DNA from: Rhodovulum sp. 12E13
GTDB taxonomy: Bacteria > Pseudomonadota > Alphaproteobacteria > Rhodobacterales > Rhodobacteraceae
Reading direction: 5' to 3'
Assembly (NCBI RefSeq): GCF_003340565.1
Contig: NZ_QPLK01000006.1
Coordinates: forward strand, 151,663 to 215,662
Length of the DNA stretch: 64,000 bases
The stretch's first letter is position 1; each line of letters begins with the position of its first letter. Positions 26,107-36,032 of the stretch are shown here, piece by piece. The translations under genes and the position numbers were made by a program. The notes beneath the pieces were generated by a model. The model was given only the letters and a program-made list of their open reading frames with translations, was not told the DNA's origin and searched no databases.

Positions 26107-27561
26107 ATGGTCGCGCGCATCATTCCCGTCGATCCGTTCGACCTGGTGATCTTCGGCGGCACGGGCGACCTTGCCCGGCGCAAGATCCTGCCCTCGCTCT
26201 ACCGCCGGCTCGCCGACGGCCAGATGCCCGACGACGCGCGGGTGATCGGCGCCGCGCGGTCGGAACTCGACGACTCGGGCTACCGGGCGATGGTGCGCGA
26301 GGCGCTGGAGGAGTTCGTGCCGGAGGCAAGGCGCGACCCCGAGGCGATGGCGCGCTTTCTGGAATGCGTGGGCTACGAGCAGATCGACGCGACGGGCGAG
26401 GCGGGCTGGGCGCGTCTCGCCGCGCGGATGGGGGCGGGGCGGGTGCGCGCCTTCTATCTTTCGGTCGGTCCCGGCCTGTTCCTGCCGCTCGCCGAGCGCC
26501 TGCACGATCACGGCATCGCCACGCCCGAGAGCCGCATCGTCGTGGAAAAGCCCTTCGGCCACGATCTGGAGAGCGCGCGGGAACTCAACGCCAATCTCGC
26601 CCGTCATTTCGACGAGACGCAGATCTACCGGATCGACCACTACCTCGGGAAGGAGACGGTGCAGAACCTGATGGCCGTGCGTTTCGGCAACGTGTTGTTC
26701 GAGCCGCTCTGGAACAGCCAGTATGTCGACCACATCCAGATCACCGTGGCCGAGACCGTGGGCGTGGGCGGGCGCGGCGAGTACTACGACCGCGCGGGCG
26801 CGATGCGCGACATGATGCAGAACCATCTCATGCAGCTTCTATGCCTGATCGCGATGGAGCCGCCATCGCGCTTCGGGGCCGATTCGGTGCGCGACGAGAA
26901 GCTCAAGGTGATCCGCGCGCTCGACGAGGTGGAGCCGGCCGACATCGTGCGCGGGCAGTACGAGGCGGGCCCGGATGGCCCCTCCTACCGCGACGACGTC
27001 GACGACATGCGCTCGCGCACCGAGAGCTTCATCGCCATGAAGCTGTCGATCTCCAACTGGCGCTGGGCCGGCACGCCGTTCTACCTGCGCACGGGCAAGA
27101 GGCTGCGCGCCCGCGCCTCGGAGATCGCCGTGGTGTTCAAGGATGCGCCGCACTCGATCTTCGGGGCCGACCGCGGGCGGCACCGCAACCTGCTGTCGAT
27201 CCGGCTCCAGCCGAACGAGGGGATCGAGCTGGGCGTCACCATCAAGGAGCCGGGTCCGGGTGGCATGCGGCTGGTCGACGTGCCGCTCGACATGTCCTTC
27301 GCCGAGGCGCTGGGCCCCGAGGCCGACGAGATCCCCGACGCCTACGAGCGGCTGATCATGGACGTGATCCGCGGCAACCAGACCCTCTTCATGCGGGGCG
27401 ACGAGGTGGAGGCGGCCTGGGCCTGGACCGACCCGGTGATCGCCGCATGGGAGGCGCGCGGCGACGTGCCGGCACCCTACGAACAGGGCAGCGCCGGGCC
27501 CGAAGAGGCCCAGATACTGATGCACCGCGACAACCGACGCTGGCGGGAGATACGAGCGTGA
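26107..27561 (+). CDS. zwf: Glucose-6-phosphate 1-dehydrogenase
   Basis: Zwf oxidises glucose 6-phosphate to 6-phosphogluconolactone with NADP (or NAD), feeding the pentose phosphate and Entner-Doudoroff pathways. The 484-residue protein has the coenzyme motif FGGTGDLARRK near residue 17, the substrate loop RIDHYLGKE at 175-183 and the catalytic His at 240 within QNHLMQL. Length fits the family. Start ATG at 26107 follows AAGGAGAGCGT. The stop overlaps the pgl start by four bases, and pgi follows, so the three enzymes form one operon for glucose 6-phosphate use. edd and eda are not in the window. Confidence 0.97.
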   Translation: MVARIIPVDPFDLVIFGGTGDLARRKILPSLYRRLADGQMPDDARVIGAARSELDDSGYRAMVREALEEFVPEARRDPEAMARFLECVGYEQIDATGEAGWARLAARMGAGRVRAFYLSVGPGLFLPLAERLHDHGIATPESRIVVEKPFGHDLESARELNANLARHFDETQIYRIDHYLGKETVQNLMAVRFGNVLFEPLWNSQYVDHIQITVAETVGVGGRGEYYDRAGAMRDMMQNHLMQLLCLIAMEPPSRFGADSVRDEKLKVIRALDEVEPADIVRGQYEAGPDGPSYRDDVDDMRSRTESFIAMKLSISNWRWAGTPFYLRTGKRLRARASEIAVVFKDAPHSIFGADRGRHRNLLSIRLQPNEGIELGVTIKEPGPGGMRLVDVPLDMSFAEALGPEADEIPDAYERLIMDVIRGNQTLFMRGDEVEAAWAWTDPVIAAWEARGDVPAPYEQGSAGPEEAQILMHRDNRRWREIRA

Positions 27562-28229
27562 GCCTGATCGAATACCCCGACTCCGACCTGATGATGATGG
27601 ATCTCGCCGACCGGCTCTCGAGCGAGCTGAAATCGGCTCTGATGACCCACGATCACGTCACCTTCGCCGTGCCGGGCGGCACCACGCCGGGGCCGCTCTT
27701 CGACACGCTGTCGAGCCTGCGTCTCGACTGGGATCGGGTGACGGTGATGCCGACCGACGAGCGCTGGGTCGGCCCCGCGCACGAGCGCTCCAACGCGCGG
27801 CTCATCCGCGAGCGGCTGCTTACGGGGCCGGCGGCGGCGGCGCGCTTCCGGCCGCTCTACGTCGACGGCGTGACGCCCGAGCAGGCGCTGGCGGGGCTGA
27901 ACGCCGCCGTCGCGCCCATGATGCCGATCAACGTGCTGCTGCTGGGCATGGGGGCCGACATGCACACCGCCTCGCTCTTTCCCGGCGCGCCGGGCCTCGA
28001 CGCGGCGCTCGACGCGACCGCCCCGCCGCTCGCCGTGACCCGGCCCGCCGGCCAGCCCGAGGCGCGGGTGACGCTGACCGCGCCGGCGCTCTGGGGGGCG
28101 CTCTCGACCCATGTCGTCGTCACCGGCGACGACAAGCGCGCCGCGCTCGAACGGGCGTCGAAGCTGCCGGTGCAGGAGGCGCCCGTTCACGCGGTCTTGA
28201 CGAACGCGACCGTACACTGGGCGCCGTGA
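27558..28229 (+). CDS. pgl: 6-phosphogluconolactonase
   Basis: Pgl (223 residues) hydrolyses 6-phosphogluconolactone, the product of Zwf. The NagB-like fold is shown by [37 protein letters not shown] and the [15 protein letters not shown] active-site loop. The latter has D-M-H where most family members have D-G-H. The GTG start at 27558 overlaps the zwf stop (GTGA), so translation is coupled. Thirty-four bp separate it from pgi. Confidence 0.95.
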   Translation: MSLIEYPDSDLMMMDLADRLSSELKSALMTHDHVTFAVPGGTTPGPLFDTLSSLRLDWDRVTVMPTDERWVGPAHERSNARLIRERLLTGPAAAARFRPLYVDGVTPEQALAGLNAAVAPMMPINVLLLGMGADMHTASLFPGAPGLDAALDATAPPLAVTRPAGQPEARVTLTAPALWGALSTHVVVTGDDKRAALERASKLPVQEAPVHAVLTNATVHWAP

Positions 28230-28263
28230 CCGGCACGCGCCCCCGGCCAGGAGACGAGCCAGC

Positions 28264-29883
28264 ATGAGCGAGACCAGCGGCCCCTGGGGCCGGATCGAGG
28301 CGCACGCGGCGCAGGTGCGCAAGCGCCGCATCGCGGGCCTGTTTGCCACGCCGAACCGCGCGCGCGAGTTCTCGGCGAGCTTCGGCGACCTGCTGTTCGA
28401 CTATTCCAAGACCAACATCGACACCGAGGGGCGCTGGCTCCTGCTCGAGCTGGCCGAGCGCGCGGGCGTCGCGAAGTGGCGCGACGCGATGTTCTCGGGG
28501 CGCAAGATCAACGAGAGCGAGGGGCGCGCGGTGCTGCATACGGCCCTGCGCAACCTCGACGGCGGGCCGGTCACGGTCGACGGGGCCGACGTGATGCCCG
28601 AGGTGCTCGACACGCTCCGCCGCATGGAGGGCTTCGCGGACGACGTGCGCGACGGCGTGTTCGAGGGGCAGGGCGGGCCGATCACCGACGTGGTCAACAT
28701 CGGCATCGGCGGCTCCGATCTCGGCCCGGCCATGGCGGTGCAGGCGCTGGCCCCCTACCACGACGGGCCGCGCGTGCACTTCGTCTCCAACGTCGACGGC
28801 GCGCATGTCACCGACGTGCTGCGCCGCCTCGACCCGCAGACGACGCTGGTGATCGTGGCCTCCAAGACCTTCACGACCGTCGAGACGATGACCAACGCCG
28901 CCACCGCCCGCGCCTGGATGGGCGAGGCGGTCGACGAGCCGGGCGAGCAGTTCGCCGCCCTGTCCTCGGCGCAGGACGAGACCGCGCGCTTCGGCATCGA
29001 CCCCTCCCGCGTCTTCGGCTTCGCCGACTGGGTGGGCGGGCGCTATTCGATGTGGGGGCCGATCGGCCTGTCGCTCATGATCGCCATCGGGCCCGGCGCC
29101 TTCCGGGCCTTCCTGCGCGGCGGTCAGGCGATGGATCGCCATTTCAGGGCCGCCGAGTTCAAGGACAACCTGCCGGTCCTGCTGGCGCTCGTCGGCATCT
29201 GGCACCGGCAGGTGCTGGGCTGCCCCACCCGCGCGGTGATCCCCTACGAGCAGCGGCTGGCGCGGCTGCCCGCCTATCTCCAGCAGCTCGAGATGGAGAG
29301 CAACGGCAAGCGCGTGCGACGCGACGGGCACCCGGTCGACCGGCCGACCGGCCCGATCGTCTGGGGCGAGCCGGGCACGAACGGGCAGCACGCCTTCTTC
29401 CAGCTTCTCCACCAGGGCACCGACGTGATCCCGGTGGAGTTCCTCGTCGGCGCGAGGGGCCACGAGGACGACCTCGCCCACCAGCACCGGCTGCTCGTGG
29501 CCAACTGCCTCGCCCAGTCCGAGGCGCTGATGACCGGCCGCAGCCACAAGGAGGCGCAATCCATCGCCGAGGCGCAGGGCCTCACCGGCGAGGCGGCCGC
29601 GCGCGCCGCCGCCGCCCGCACCTTCCCCGGCAACCGCCCCTCGACGACGCTGGTCTACCCGCTTCTGACGCCCGAGATGCTGGGCCAGATCATCGCGCTC
29701 TACGAGCACCGGGTCTTCGTCGAGGGGGTGATCCTCGGCATCAATTCGTTCGACCAGTGGGGGGTCGAGCTCGGCAAGGACCTGGCGAAGGATCTTCTGC
29801 CCATCGTCGAAGGCCGGCAGGACGCACAGCCCGCCGACGGCTCCACCGCCCTTCTCGCCGCCCACATCCGCCGGGTGCGCTGA
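28264..29883 (+). CDS. pgi: Glucose-6-phosphate isomerase
   Basis: Pgi (539 residues) interconverts glucose 6-phosphate and fructose 6-phosphate. The sequence carries [39 protein letters not shown] with the first family signature, [15 protein letters not shown], and the C-terminal [12 protein letters not shown] signature with the catalytic lysine. It is the last gene of zwf-pgl-pgi. In this order it lets fructose 6-phosphate cycle back into the Zwf step. A weak GTCGGC/GCCGAC hairpin (29885-29904) follows the stop. Confidence 0.97.
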   Translation: MSETSGPWGRIEAHAAQVRKRRIAGLFATPNRAREFSASFGDLLFDYSKTNIDTEGRWLLLELAERAGVAKWRDAMFSGRKINESEGRAVLHTALRNLDGGPVTVDGADVMPEVLDTLRRMEGFADDVRDGVFEGQGGPITDVVNIGIGGSDLGPAMAVQALAPYHDGPRVHFVSNVDGAHVTDVLRRLDPQTTLVIVASKTFTTVETMTNAATARAWMGEAVDEPGEQFAALSSAQDETARFGIDPSRVFGFADWVGGRYSMWGPIGLSLMIAIGPGAFRAFLRGGQAMDRHFRAAEFKDNLPVLLALVGIWHRQVLGCPTRAVIPYEQRLARLPAYLQQLEMESNGKRVRRDGHPVDRPTGPIVWGEPGTNGQHAFFQLLHQGTDVIPVEFLVGARGHEDDLAHQHRLLVANCLAQSEALMTGRSHKEAQSIAEAQGLTGEAAARAAAARTFPGNRPSTTLVYPLLTPEMLGQIIALYEHRVFVEGVILGINSFDQWGVELGKDLAKDLLPIVEGRQDAQPADGSTALLAAHIRRVR

Positions 29884-29904
29884 GGTCGGCGCCACGAGGC
29901 CGAC

Positions 29905-29933
29905 TTGACACCCCACTGGCGCATTTGTAACCG
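29905..29933 (+). promoter_or_regulatory. Candidate promoter of the low-GC orphan gene
   Basis: A perfect TTGACA (29905-29910) lies just behind pgi, and an AT-rich GTAACC/TAACCG hexamer is found 16-17 bp later (29927-29933). It would place a start site about 25 bp before the ATG at 29964. The -10 box is poor, so the call is tentative. Confidence 0.4.
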
Positions 29934-29963
29934 CCGATTGACCGAAGGGGAGCGTGCGGCGAC

Positions 29964-31013
29964 ATGGCGCTGAAGCGACTGATACCCGCATCGCTCCGGC
30001 GTCGGGTCCGTGGTAATAAGGCGTATCGGGCATGGTGGCTGGAACGACAGGTCGCGCACCCCCGGCCGCGCAGGCCCAAGGGGGTGGTGGTTTTCGCCGG
30101 CTTGTCCCGCTTCCATCTGTCTAACCCGGGCAAGGTCACCGCGGAAACCTACCTCCCGGCCTTGTGCACCGTTCTTCGAGAGGCCGGCTTCGACACGCGG
30201 TTCGTCACCTCGGTTGCCGCGCTGGAGGGCGCTCTCGATCGCGCGTTGCCGGCGTTCGTGGTGATGATCTACCGAGAAGAGCACGACATCCCGTCGGGCG
30301 CCCGGCTCGACGCCGCGCTCGCCCGCGCGGAGCTGGTCTTCAACCACCCCGAGACGGGGCGCATCGTCGCCGACAAGAGGCGGACGAACGAGGTGCTCAC
30401 GGCGGCCGGGGTGCCCATGCCCCGGATGGTCAGCGCCGCCGACGCGCCCGTCTTCAGCAATGCGGTCGCGGAGTCGGCCCAGCCGGTTCAAGTCGTCGAA
30501 AGCGGCGCCTCGCTCGACCCGTTTCGGTACAATACCGAGTTCATCGACACGCGCATAGAATACGGTGGCAAAGATTACTATTCGACCGTGCGCGTGATGT
30601 GCATCGGGGCCAAAATCACACACGCCTTCGTGCGCGCGCGTGACGCGGCGCAGAATGACGCAAGCGTTCATACCAAGGACACGCCTGTCGACGCCCGGAT
30701 GATCAATGACCTACACGAACGACTGGTGGAGGCGACATGGGATCATCTGAGTGACATCGCGCGCCGCGTGTCCGATGCGCTCGGTCCGGGCTTCTACGCG
30801 CATGATGTCCTGGTCGAGCGTGAGTCGGGCCGTGTGCTCGTCTGTGAAACGGGGTTCAAGTTCGATAACAAGCAATATTCCGGCGCGCTCGAGCCGATAC
30901 GCCATCTACTGCCGGCGTGGCAGCCGTTCCACAGCCCGGCTGATAATGCGCGCAACTCCGCGCCGCACTTGATTGCAGCGCTCGAAGAGCGCCTCGCCGC
31001 GTCGAGCGCCTGA
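29964..31013 (+). CDS. Hypothetical protein with ATP-grasp-like features
   Basis: I do not recognise this 349-residue protein with certainty. A basic N-terminus (MALKRLIPASLRRRVRGNKAYR) precedes VVVFAGLSRFHLSNPG. In the middle, FNHPETGRIVADKRRTNEVLTAAGVPMPRMV resembles the region where RimK/D-Ala-D-Ala ligase-type ATP-grasp proteins have their first ATP-binding lysine. GFYAHDVLVERESGRVLVCETGF near residue 270 resembles the Asp/Glu metal-site region. No signal peptide is seen. Base composition is visibly lower in GC than its neighbours and codon use is less biased, which suggests transfer or relaxed history. It appears to have its own promoter. A peptide or sugar-modifying ligase is possible, but this is inference. 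Confidence 0.75.
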   Translation: MALKRLIPASLRRRVRGNKAYRAWWLERQVAHPRPRRPKGVVVFAGLSRFHLSNPGKVTAETYLPALCTVLREAGFDTRFVTSVAALEGALDRALPAFVVMIYREEHDIPSGARLDAALARAELVFNHPETGRIVADKRRTNEVLTAAGVPMPRMVSAADAPVFSNAVAESAQPVQVVESGASLDPFRYNTEFIDTRIEYGGKDYYSTVRVMCIGAKITHAFVRARDAAQNDASVHTKDTPVDARMINDLHERLVEATWDHLSDIARRVSDALGPGFYAHDVLVERESGRVLVCETGFKFDNKQYSGALEPIRHLLPAWQPFHSPADNARNSAPHLIAALEERLAASSA

Positions 31014-31022
31014 GTTGTCGGC

Positions 31023-31499
31023 TCACCCGCTCGCGTCCCGGGCGCCGTCGAGCTCGACCAGCCGGGCCTTCTGCGGGTCGGTGAGCGGGTGCTTGCCCGA
31101 CCCGTCGCGCGCCATCAGCACGATCACGGCCGTGCCTTCCGCCCGCAGGTCGGGCGCGAAGACGGCGTAGTGCATCTCGAGCGAGGCGCGGCGGAAGGCG
31201 ACGGTGCGCGCCGTCACCACGTAATCCTCGCCGAGGACCATCTCGCGCCGGTAGTCCATGCTCACCGATTTCAGCACGATCAGCGCGCCGCTCCCGTCAT
31301 AGGGGCTGATGCCGCGTTCGCGCATGTAGAGCACGCGCAAGCTCTCGAACCAGCGCAGGTAGGCGGTGTGGTTGACATGGTCGAGCGCGTCGATCTCGGA
31401 AAAGCGCACCCGGTCCATCAGGCCGAAGGGCCAGCCCGCGGGCACGCCGTAGGCCTCCATCTGCGGACGCGACAGCGGGGTGAGATAGGGGAGCGTCAT
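31023..31499 (-). CDS. Acyl-CoA thioesterase, 4HBT hotdog family
   Basis: This 158-residue hotdog-fold protein starts its conserved domain at RVRFSEIDALDHVNHTAYLRWFESLR, the region that carries the catalytic Asp in FcbC/YbgC-type thioesterases. The segment GEDYVVTARTVAFRRASLEMHY matches the long strands of the fold. It should hydrolyse acyl-CoA or 4-hydroxybenzoyl-CoA-like thioesters; the true substrate is unknown. Its stop is 9 bp from the end of the convergent orphan gene, and tRNA-Gly lies 43 bp upstream on the same strand. Confidence 0.85.
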   Translation of the reverse strand: MTLPYLTPLSRPQMEAYGVPAGWPFGLMDRVRFSEIDALDHVNHTAYLRWFESLRVLYMRERGISPYDGSGALIVLKSVSMDYRREMVLGEDYVVTARTVAFRRASLEMHYAVFAPDLRAEGTAVIVLMARDGSGKHPLTDPQKARLVELDGARDASG

Positions 31500-31542
31500 G
31501 GGCCTGCGTCGGCGGGGCTGCGCGTGGCCCGACGGGGCCGGA

Positions 31543-31616
31543 TGGAGCGGGTGAAGGGAATCGAACCCTCGTCGTCAGCTTGGGAAGCTGCTGCTCTACC
31601 ATTGAGCTACACCCGC
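31543..31616 (-). tRNA. tRNA-Gly (anticodon CCC)
   Basis: The minus strand folds as a 74-nt tRNA with an encoded CCA end. The acceptor stem is GCGGGTG/CACCCGC, the D stem GCTC/GAGC and the anticodon loop TTCCCAA, giving anticodon CCC for GGG codons. The T stem-loop is GAGGG-TTCGATT-CCCTT. The first pair of the anticodon stem is G-A, a mismatch. Discriminator base is T, as usual for bacterial tRNA-Gly. Confidence 0.95.
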
Positions 31617-31771
31617 GACCCTTTTCCGATACGCCCGGCGCCGCGCCCCGTCAAGCGCGGGGCGCGCGGCCCTCGGGGCGCCGCTCACGGCCCGGTGATC
31701 GCAGCCCGGCGCGGGGTGGCTTTGCCCCCCGCTTCCCCTGCGCTACCCTGCCTCACGACAGGAGGCTTCCC

Positions 31772-32677
31772 ATGCTCGCACGCGCCCTCGCCCTGATCGC
31801 CCTCCCCGCGCTGGCCCTGCTGGCCGCCGCGCCCGCCCCGGCGCAGGAGGGCGAGCGGCGCCCCTCGCACTGCATCGCGCTGGTCGAGGACACGCCCGGC
31901 CTGCGCTACCTGCATCGGGCCTCCTTCACCGCGCCGGTGCCCGAGGAGAGCGTGCGCATCAGCTACATCGACCACGCGATGTTCCTGATCCAGACGGCCG
32001 GCGGGCTGTCGGCGGTGACCGACTACAGCGGCTTCATCGGCCCGACCGCGTTCGTGCCGGCCGTGGTGACGATGAACCAGGCCCATTCCACCCACTGGAC
32101 GCGCGAGCCGCACCCGGACATCCCCCACGTCCTGACAGGGTGGGATCCGTCGACGGGCGGCGAGATCGAGCATCACGTCGACCTGGGCGAGATGCTCGTG
32201 CGCAACGTGTCGACCAACATCCGCGGCAGCAGTTTCGGCGGCGCGTCGATCGAGGGCGGCAACTCGATCTTCGTGTTCGAGGTGGCGGGCCTGTGCATCG
32301 GCCATCTCGGCCACCTCCACCACGTGCCCTCGGCCGAGCAGTTCGCCGCGCTGGGGCGGCTCGACGTGGTGATGGCGCCGGTCGACGGCGGGCTGACGCT
32401 GAGCCTTCCGGAGATGATCGAGACTTTGCAGCGGCTCAAATCGTCGGTGGTGATCCCGATGCACTGGTTCTCGGGCCGCTCGCTCGAGGCCTTCGTTGCG
32501 GGAATGGAGGACGAGTTCCGCATCGACCGGCGCGAGGGGCGCGAGATCGAGGTGTCGCTGCGCACGCTGCCGTCGGAGCCGACGGTGGTGGTGCTGCGCC
32601 CGCGTTTCCTCGGCTTCAACGACGGCGCGGGAGAGGGCGCGGACGGCACGCGCCCGGCGCCCAGGGCGATCGACTGA
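31772..32677 (+). CDS. Secreted MBL-fold metallo-hydrolase-like protein
   Basis: This 301-residue protein has a Sec signal peptide (residues 1-25, ending APAQ). The rest resembles UlaG-type metallo-beta-lactamase-fold proteins: a strand pattern around RISYIDHAMFLIQTAGG, GHLGHLHHVPS, DVVMAPVDGG and VVIPMHWFSG. The canonical HxHxDH zinc motif is not present in its normal form; the closest sequence is QAHSTHW after VVTMN. Zinc binding or catalysis may therefore be altered. The ATG at 31772 follows GACAGGAGG. It sits 2 bp before the FAD oxidoreductase gene, so the two are co-transcribed, but the link is unexplained. Confidence 0.78.
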   Translation: MLARALALIALPALALLAAAPAPAQEGERRPSHCIALVEDTPGLRYLHRASFTAPVPEESVRISYIDHAMFLIQTAGGLSAVTDYSGFIGPTAFVPAVVTMNQAHSTHWTREPHPDIPHVLTGWDPSTGGEIEHHVDLGEMLVRNVSTNIRGSSFGGASIEGGNSIFVFEVAGLCIGHLGHLHHVPSAEQFAALGRLDVVMAPVDGGLTLSLPEMIETLQRLKSSVVIPMHWFSGRSLEAFVAGMEDEFRIDRREGREIEVSLRTLPSEPTVVVLRPRFLGFNDGAGEGADGTRPAPRAID

Positions 32678-32679
32678 GC

Positions 32680-34119
32680 ATGCTCCACCCCGTCACCGAC
32701 AGCATCGAGGCAGAGCTGCGGGCCCGCCTTACCCACGCCGCCTTCCGTCCGCTCGAGCCGCGCTACCTCGAGGAGCCGCGCGGACGCTGGCGCACCGAGG
32801 ACGCGCTGCTGGTGGCCCCGGCCACGGCCGACGAGGTGGCCGATGTCGTGCGCGTCGCAGGTGCGGCGCGTGTGCCGGTCGTGCCCTATGGCGGCGGCAC
32901 CGGCCTCGTCGGCGGCCAGATCGCGAGCGCCGGCCCCCGGCCCATCCTGCTGTCGCTCGAACGGATGACGGCGATCCGCTCCGTCCACCCCGACGAGGCG
33001 GTGCTGGTGGCAGAGGCGGGCGCGATCCTCGCCGACGTCCAGTCGGCAGCCGCGGCTGCGGGGCTGACCTTTCCGCTCTCGCTCGCCTCGGGCGGCTCTG
33101 CGCGGATCGGCGGGCTGCTCGCCACCAATGCGGGCGGCGTGGGCGTGCTGCGCTACGGCAACGCCCGCGACCTCTGCCTCGGGATCGAGGCGGTCTTGCC
33201 GGACGGGTCGGTGCATCACGGACTGAAGCGGCTGCGCAAGGACAATACCGGCTACGACCTGAAGAACCTGCTGATCGGCGCCGAGGGGACGCTGGGGGTG
33301 ATTACCGCCGCCGTGCTGCGCCTGCACCCGCGCCCCGCCGCAGAAGGCGCGGCGCTGGTCGTCGTGCCCTCGCCCGAGGCGGCGCTGAAGCTGCTGGCGC
33401 TCGCCCGCGGGCGGATGGCCGAGGGCGTCAGCGCCTTCGAGCTCATGGGCGGGCAGGGGCTGCGCTTCCTGGAGGAGACGATGCCCGAGGTGCGCCGCCC
33501 GGTCGATCCCGCGCCCGACTGGTGCGTGCTGATCGATGTCGGACTTGCACAGGGGCTCGATCCGGCCGCGGCACTGGAGGACCTCTTTGCCGAAGCCTTC
33601 GAGGCGGGCCTGGCCACAGACGGGGTGATCGCGCAGAGCGAGGCGCAGCGCGCCGCCTTCTGGCATGTGCGCGAGACGATCCCCGAGGCCAACCGGCGTA
33701 TCGGCTCGGTCTCGTCGCACGACATCTCGGTGCCGCTTTCGGCGATCCCCGCGTTCATCGCGCGGGCCGATGCCGCGCTCGCCGAACTCGGCGACATGCG
33801 GATCAACTGCTTCGGCCACGTGGGCGACGGCAACCTGCACTACAATGTCTTTCCCGCACCCGGCCGCGGCCACGACGATTACGAGCCGCTGCGCCCCGCC
33901 ATCAAGGCCGCGGTGCATGACCTCGTCCACGAGATGGGCGGTTCGGTTTCCGCCGAGCACGGGGTTGGCCGGCTCAAGGTTGCCGAGCTCGAGCGCTACG
34001 GCGATCCGGCCAAGCTCGCCGCGATGCGCGCGATCAAGGCCGCGCTCGACCCTGGGGGCATCATGAACCCCGGCGCGGTGCTGCGCGTGGCGGCCGGCGG
34101 CGCGCCCGACCCTGCGTGA
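32680..34119 (+). CDS. FAD-linked oxidoreductase, GlcD / D-2-hydroxyglutarate dehydrogenase type
   Basis: This 479-residue flavoprotein of the VAO/PCMH family oxidises a D-2-hydroxy acid (glycolate, D-lactate or D-2-hydroxyglutarate). The FAD-binding N-terminal half shows VPYGGGTGLVGGQ, LASGGSARIGGLLATNAGG and GAEGTLGVIT. The C-terminal FAD-oxidase domain has CFGHVGDGNLHYNVF and SAEHGVGRLK. There is no Fe-S domain, so it differs from D-lactate dehydrogenases of the Dld type. The ATG at 32680 follows the MBL gene stop by 2 bp. Two hairpin elements lie behind it, one for each convergent gene. Confidence 0.9.
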   Translation: MLHPVTDSIEAELRARLTHAAFRPLEPRYLEEPRGRWRTEDALLVAPATADEVADVVRVAGAARVPVVPYGGGTGLVGGQIASAGPRPILLSLERMTAIRSVHPDEAVLVAEAGAILADVQSAAAAAGLTFPLSLASGGSARIGGLLATNAGGVGVLRYGNARDLCLGIEAVLPDGSVHHGLKRLRKDNTGYDLKNLLIGAEGTLGVITAAVLRLHPRPAAEGAALVVVPSPEAALKLLALARGRMAEGVSAFELMGGQGLRFLEETMPEVRRPVDPAPDWCVLIDVGLAQGLDPAAALEDLFAEAFEAGLATDGVIAQSEAQRAAFWHVRETIPEANRRIGSVSSHDISVPLSAIPAFIARADAALAELGDMRINCFGHVGDGNLHYNVFPAPGRGHDDYEPLRPAIKAAVHDLVHEMGGSVSAEHGVGRLKVAELERYGDPAKLAAMRAIKAALDPGGIMNPGAVLRVAAGGAPDPA

Positions 34120-34129
34120 GGCGCGGGCC

Positions 34130-34168
34130 GAGGGCGGCCCTCCGGGGGGGATCCACGCAAGAAGAAGC
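34130..34168 (+). repeat. 3-prime intergenic hairpin element, copy behind the FAD oxidoreductase gene
   Basis: A GAGGG-CGG-CCCTC hairpin (34130-34142) is followed by CGGGGGGGATCCACGC and AAGAAGAAGC. The tail AAGAAGAAGC and the spacing match copies 1-3, but the core reads GATCCACGC in place of GATATTTGGAGC. It lies 11 bp after the stop codon in the same orientation. Confidence 0.7.
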
Positions 34169-34233
34169 AGGCGCGGCGCACGCGCGAGGCACGGCTGCGG
34201 CGCCGGGGCGTTTCTCGCGCAACAGCGCGCCCC

Positions 34234-34259
34234 GGCTTCTTTCTGTCGCAAATACGCAA
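34234..34259 (-). repeat. Intergenic element variant, TTGCGTATTTGNNACAG type, copy 2
   Basis: On the minus strand TTGCGTATTTGCGACAG is followed by AAAGAAGCC, nearly the same as 20172-20197. It lies 80 bp behind apt in the direction of apt transcription, so this convergent gap carries one element per gene. Confidence 0.7.
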
Positions 34260-34339
34260 TCTCGCGGCGCCGCCCGCGCGCGACGCGGGGCACGGATGCG
34301 CGGCCTGGACGCGGGGCCTCGGGGCGCGTCCCGGGCCGG

Positions 34340-34878
34340 CTAGTCGCCCTCGAAGGCGCAGAGCGCGTGGACATCCTGCCCCATCGCCTCAAGTCTCGCC
34401 CGGCCGCCGAGATCGGGCAGGTCGATGACGAAGGCGCAGCCCACCACCGTACCGCCCAGCCGCTCGATCAGCCTGATGCCGGCCTCGGCCGTGCCGCCCG
34501 TGGCCAGCAGGTCGTCGACCAGCAGCACGCGCGCGCCCGGCGCGAGCGAGTCGTCGTGCATCTCCATCACCGCCTCGCCGTATTCCAGCACGTAGGCCTC
34601 CGAGATCACCGCGCCGGGCAGCTTGCCCTTCTTGCGGATCGGCACGAAGCCCTTGCCAAGCTGGTGCGCGATGGCGCCGCCGAGGATGAAGCCGCGCGCC
34701 TCGAGCCCCGCCACGGCGTCGATCGGCTGGCCGGACCACGGGTGGAGCAGCTGATCGACCGCCATGCGCAGGCCGCGCGGGTCGGCGAACAGCGTGGTCA
34801 CGTCGCGGAACATGATCCCCTCGTGGGGGAAGTCGGCGATGGTGCGGATGTAGTCGCGGACGGTCTTGCCGTTGTTCA

Positions 34879-34879
<1 letters not shown>
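34340..34879 (-). CDS. apt: Adenine phosphoribosyltransferase
   Basis: Apt (179 residues) joins adenine with PRPP to form AMP. Family features are [23 protein letters not shown] at the start, [25 protein letters not shown] and the PRPP-binding [17 protein letters not shown]. The mtnP stop and this start overlap in the sequence GTGATGA: I use the ATG at 34879, although the GTG at 34882 is also possible. Being placed directly behind mtnP, it recycles the adenine that MtnP releases. Confidence 0.96.
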
Positions 34880-35751
<872 letters not shown>

Positions 35752-36032
35752 GCTGCGCTGCTCCGCTTTGCCCCGATTCCCTGCCCGACCCTGCCGCGGG
35801 GGGCGGGGAATGGGAAGGGTGCCGCCGTGCCGCTCGCCCGCGTGCGACCCGGACGTGCCCGGTCATGAGCGCGCCCGGCTCTGCGCGTCGATGCAGCGGA
35901 GCTGTGCATGACCGAAGGCGGCGGCGGCCGGAACACATGGGCCGAAAGCCTGTTGGAGAGTCGAGATCGCGGGAGACGGGCCGGCCCGCCGGCCGCGTCC
36001 CCCGTGACCGGACAAAAGGAAAGGAGACCGAC

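Noticed and set aside
26043..28229. A 728-codon open frame covering zwf in another frame
   Set aside because: The zwf part is frame-shifted nonsense. Only the end of it, from the GTG at 27558, is real and is annotated as pgl.
31297..31602. A 101-codon open frame overlapping the tRNA gene and the thioesterase gene
   Set aside because: Its first residues are the usual translation of a tRNA gene and the rest is out of frame with the thioesterase.
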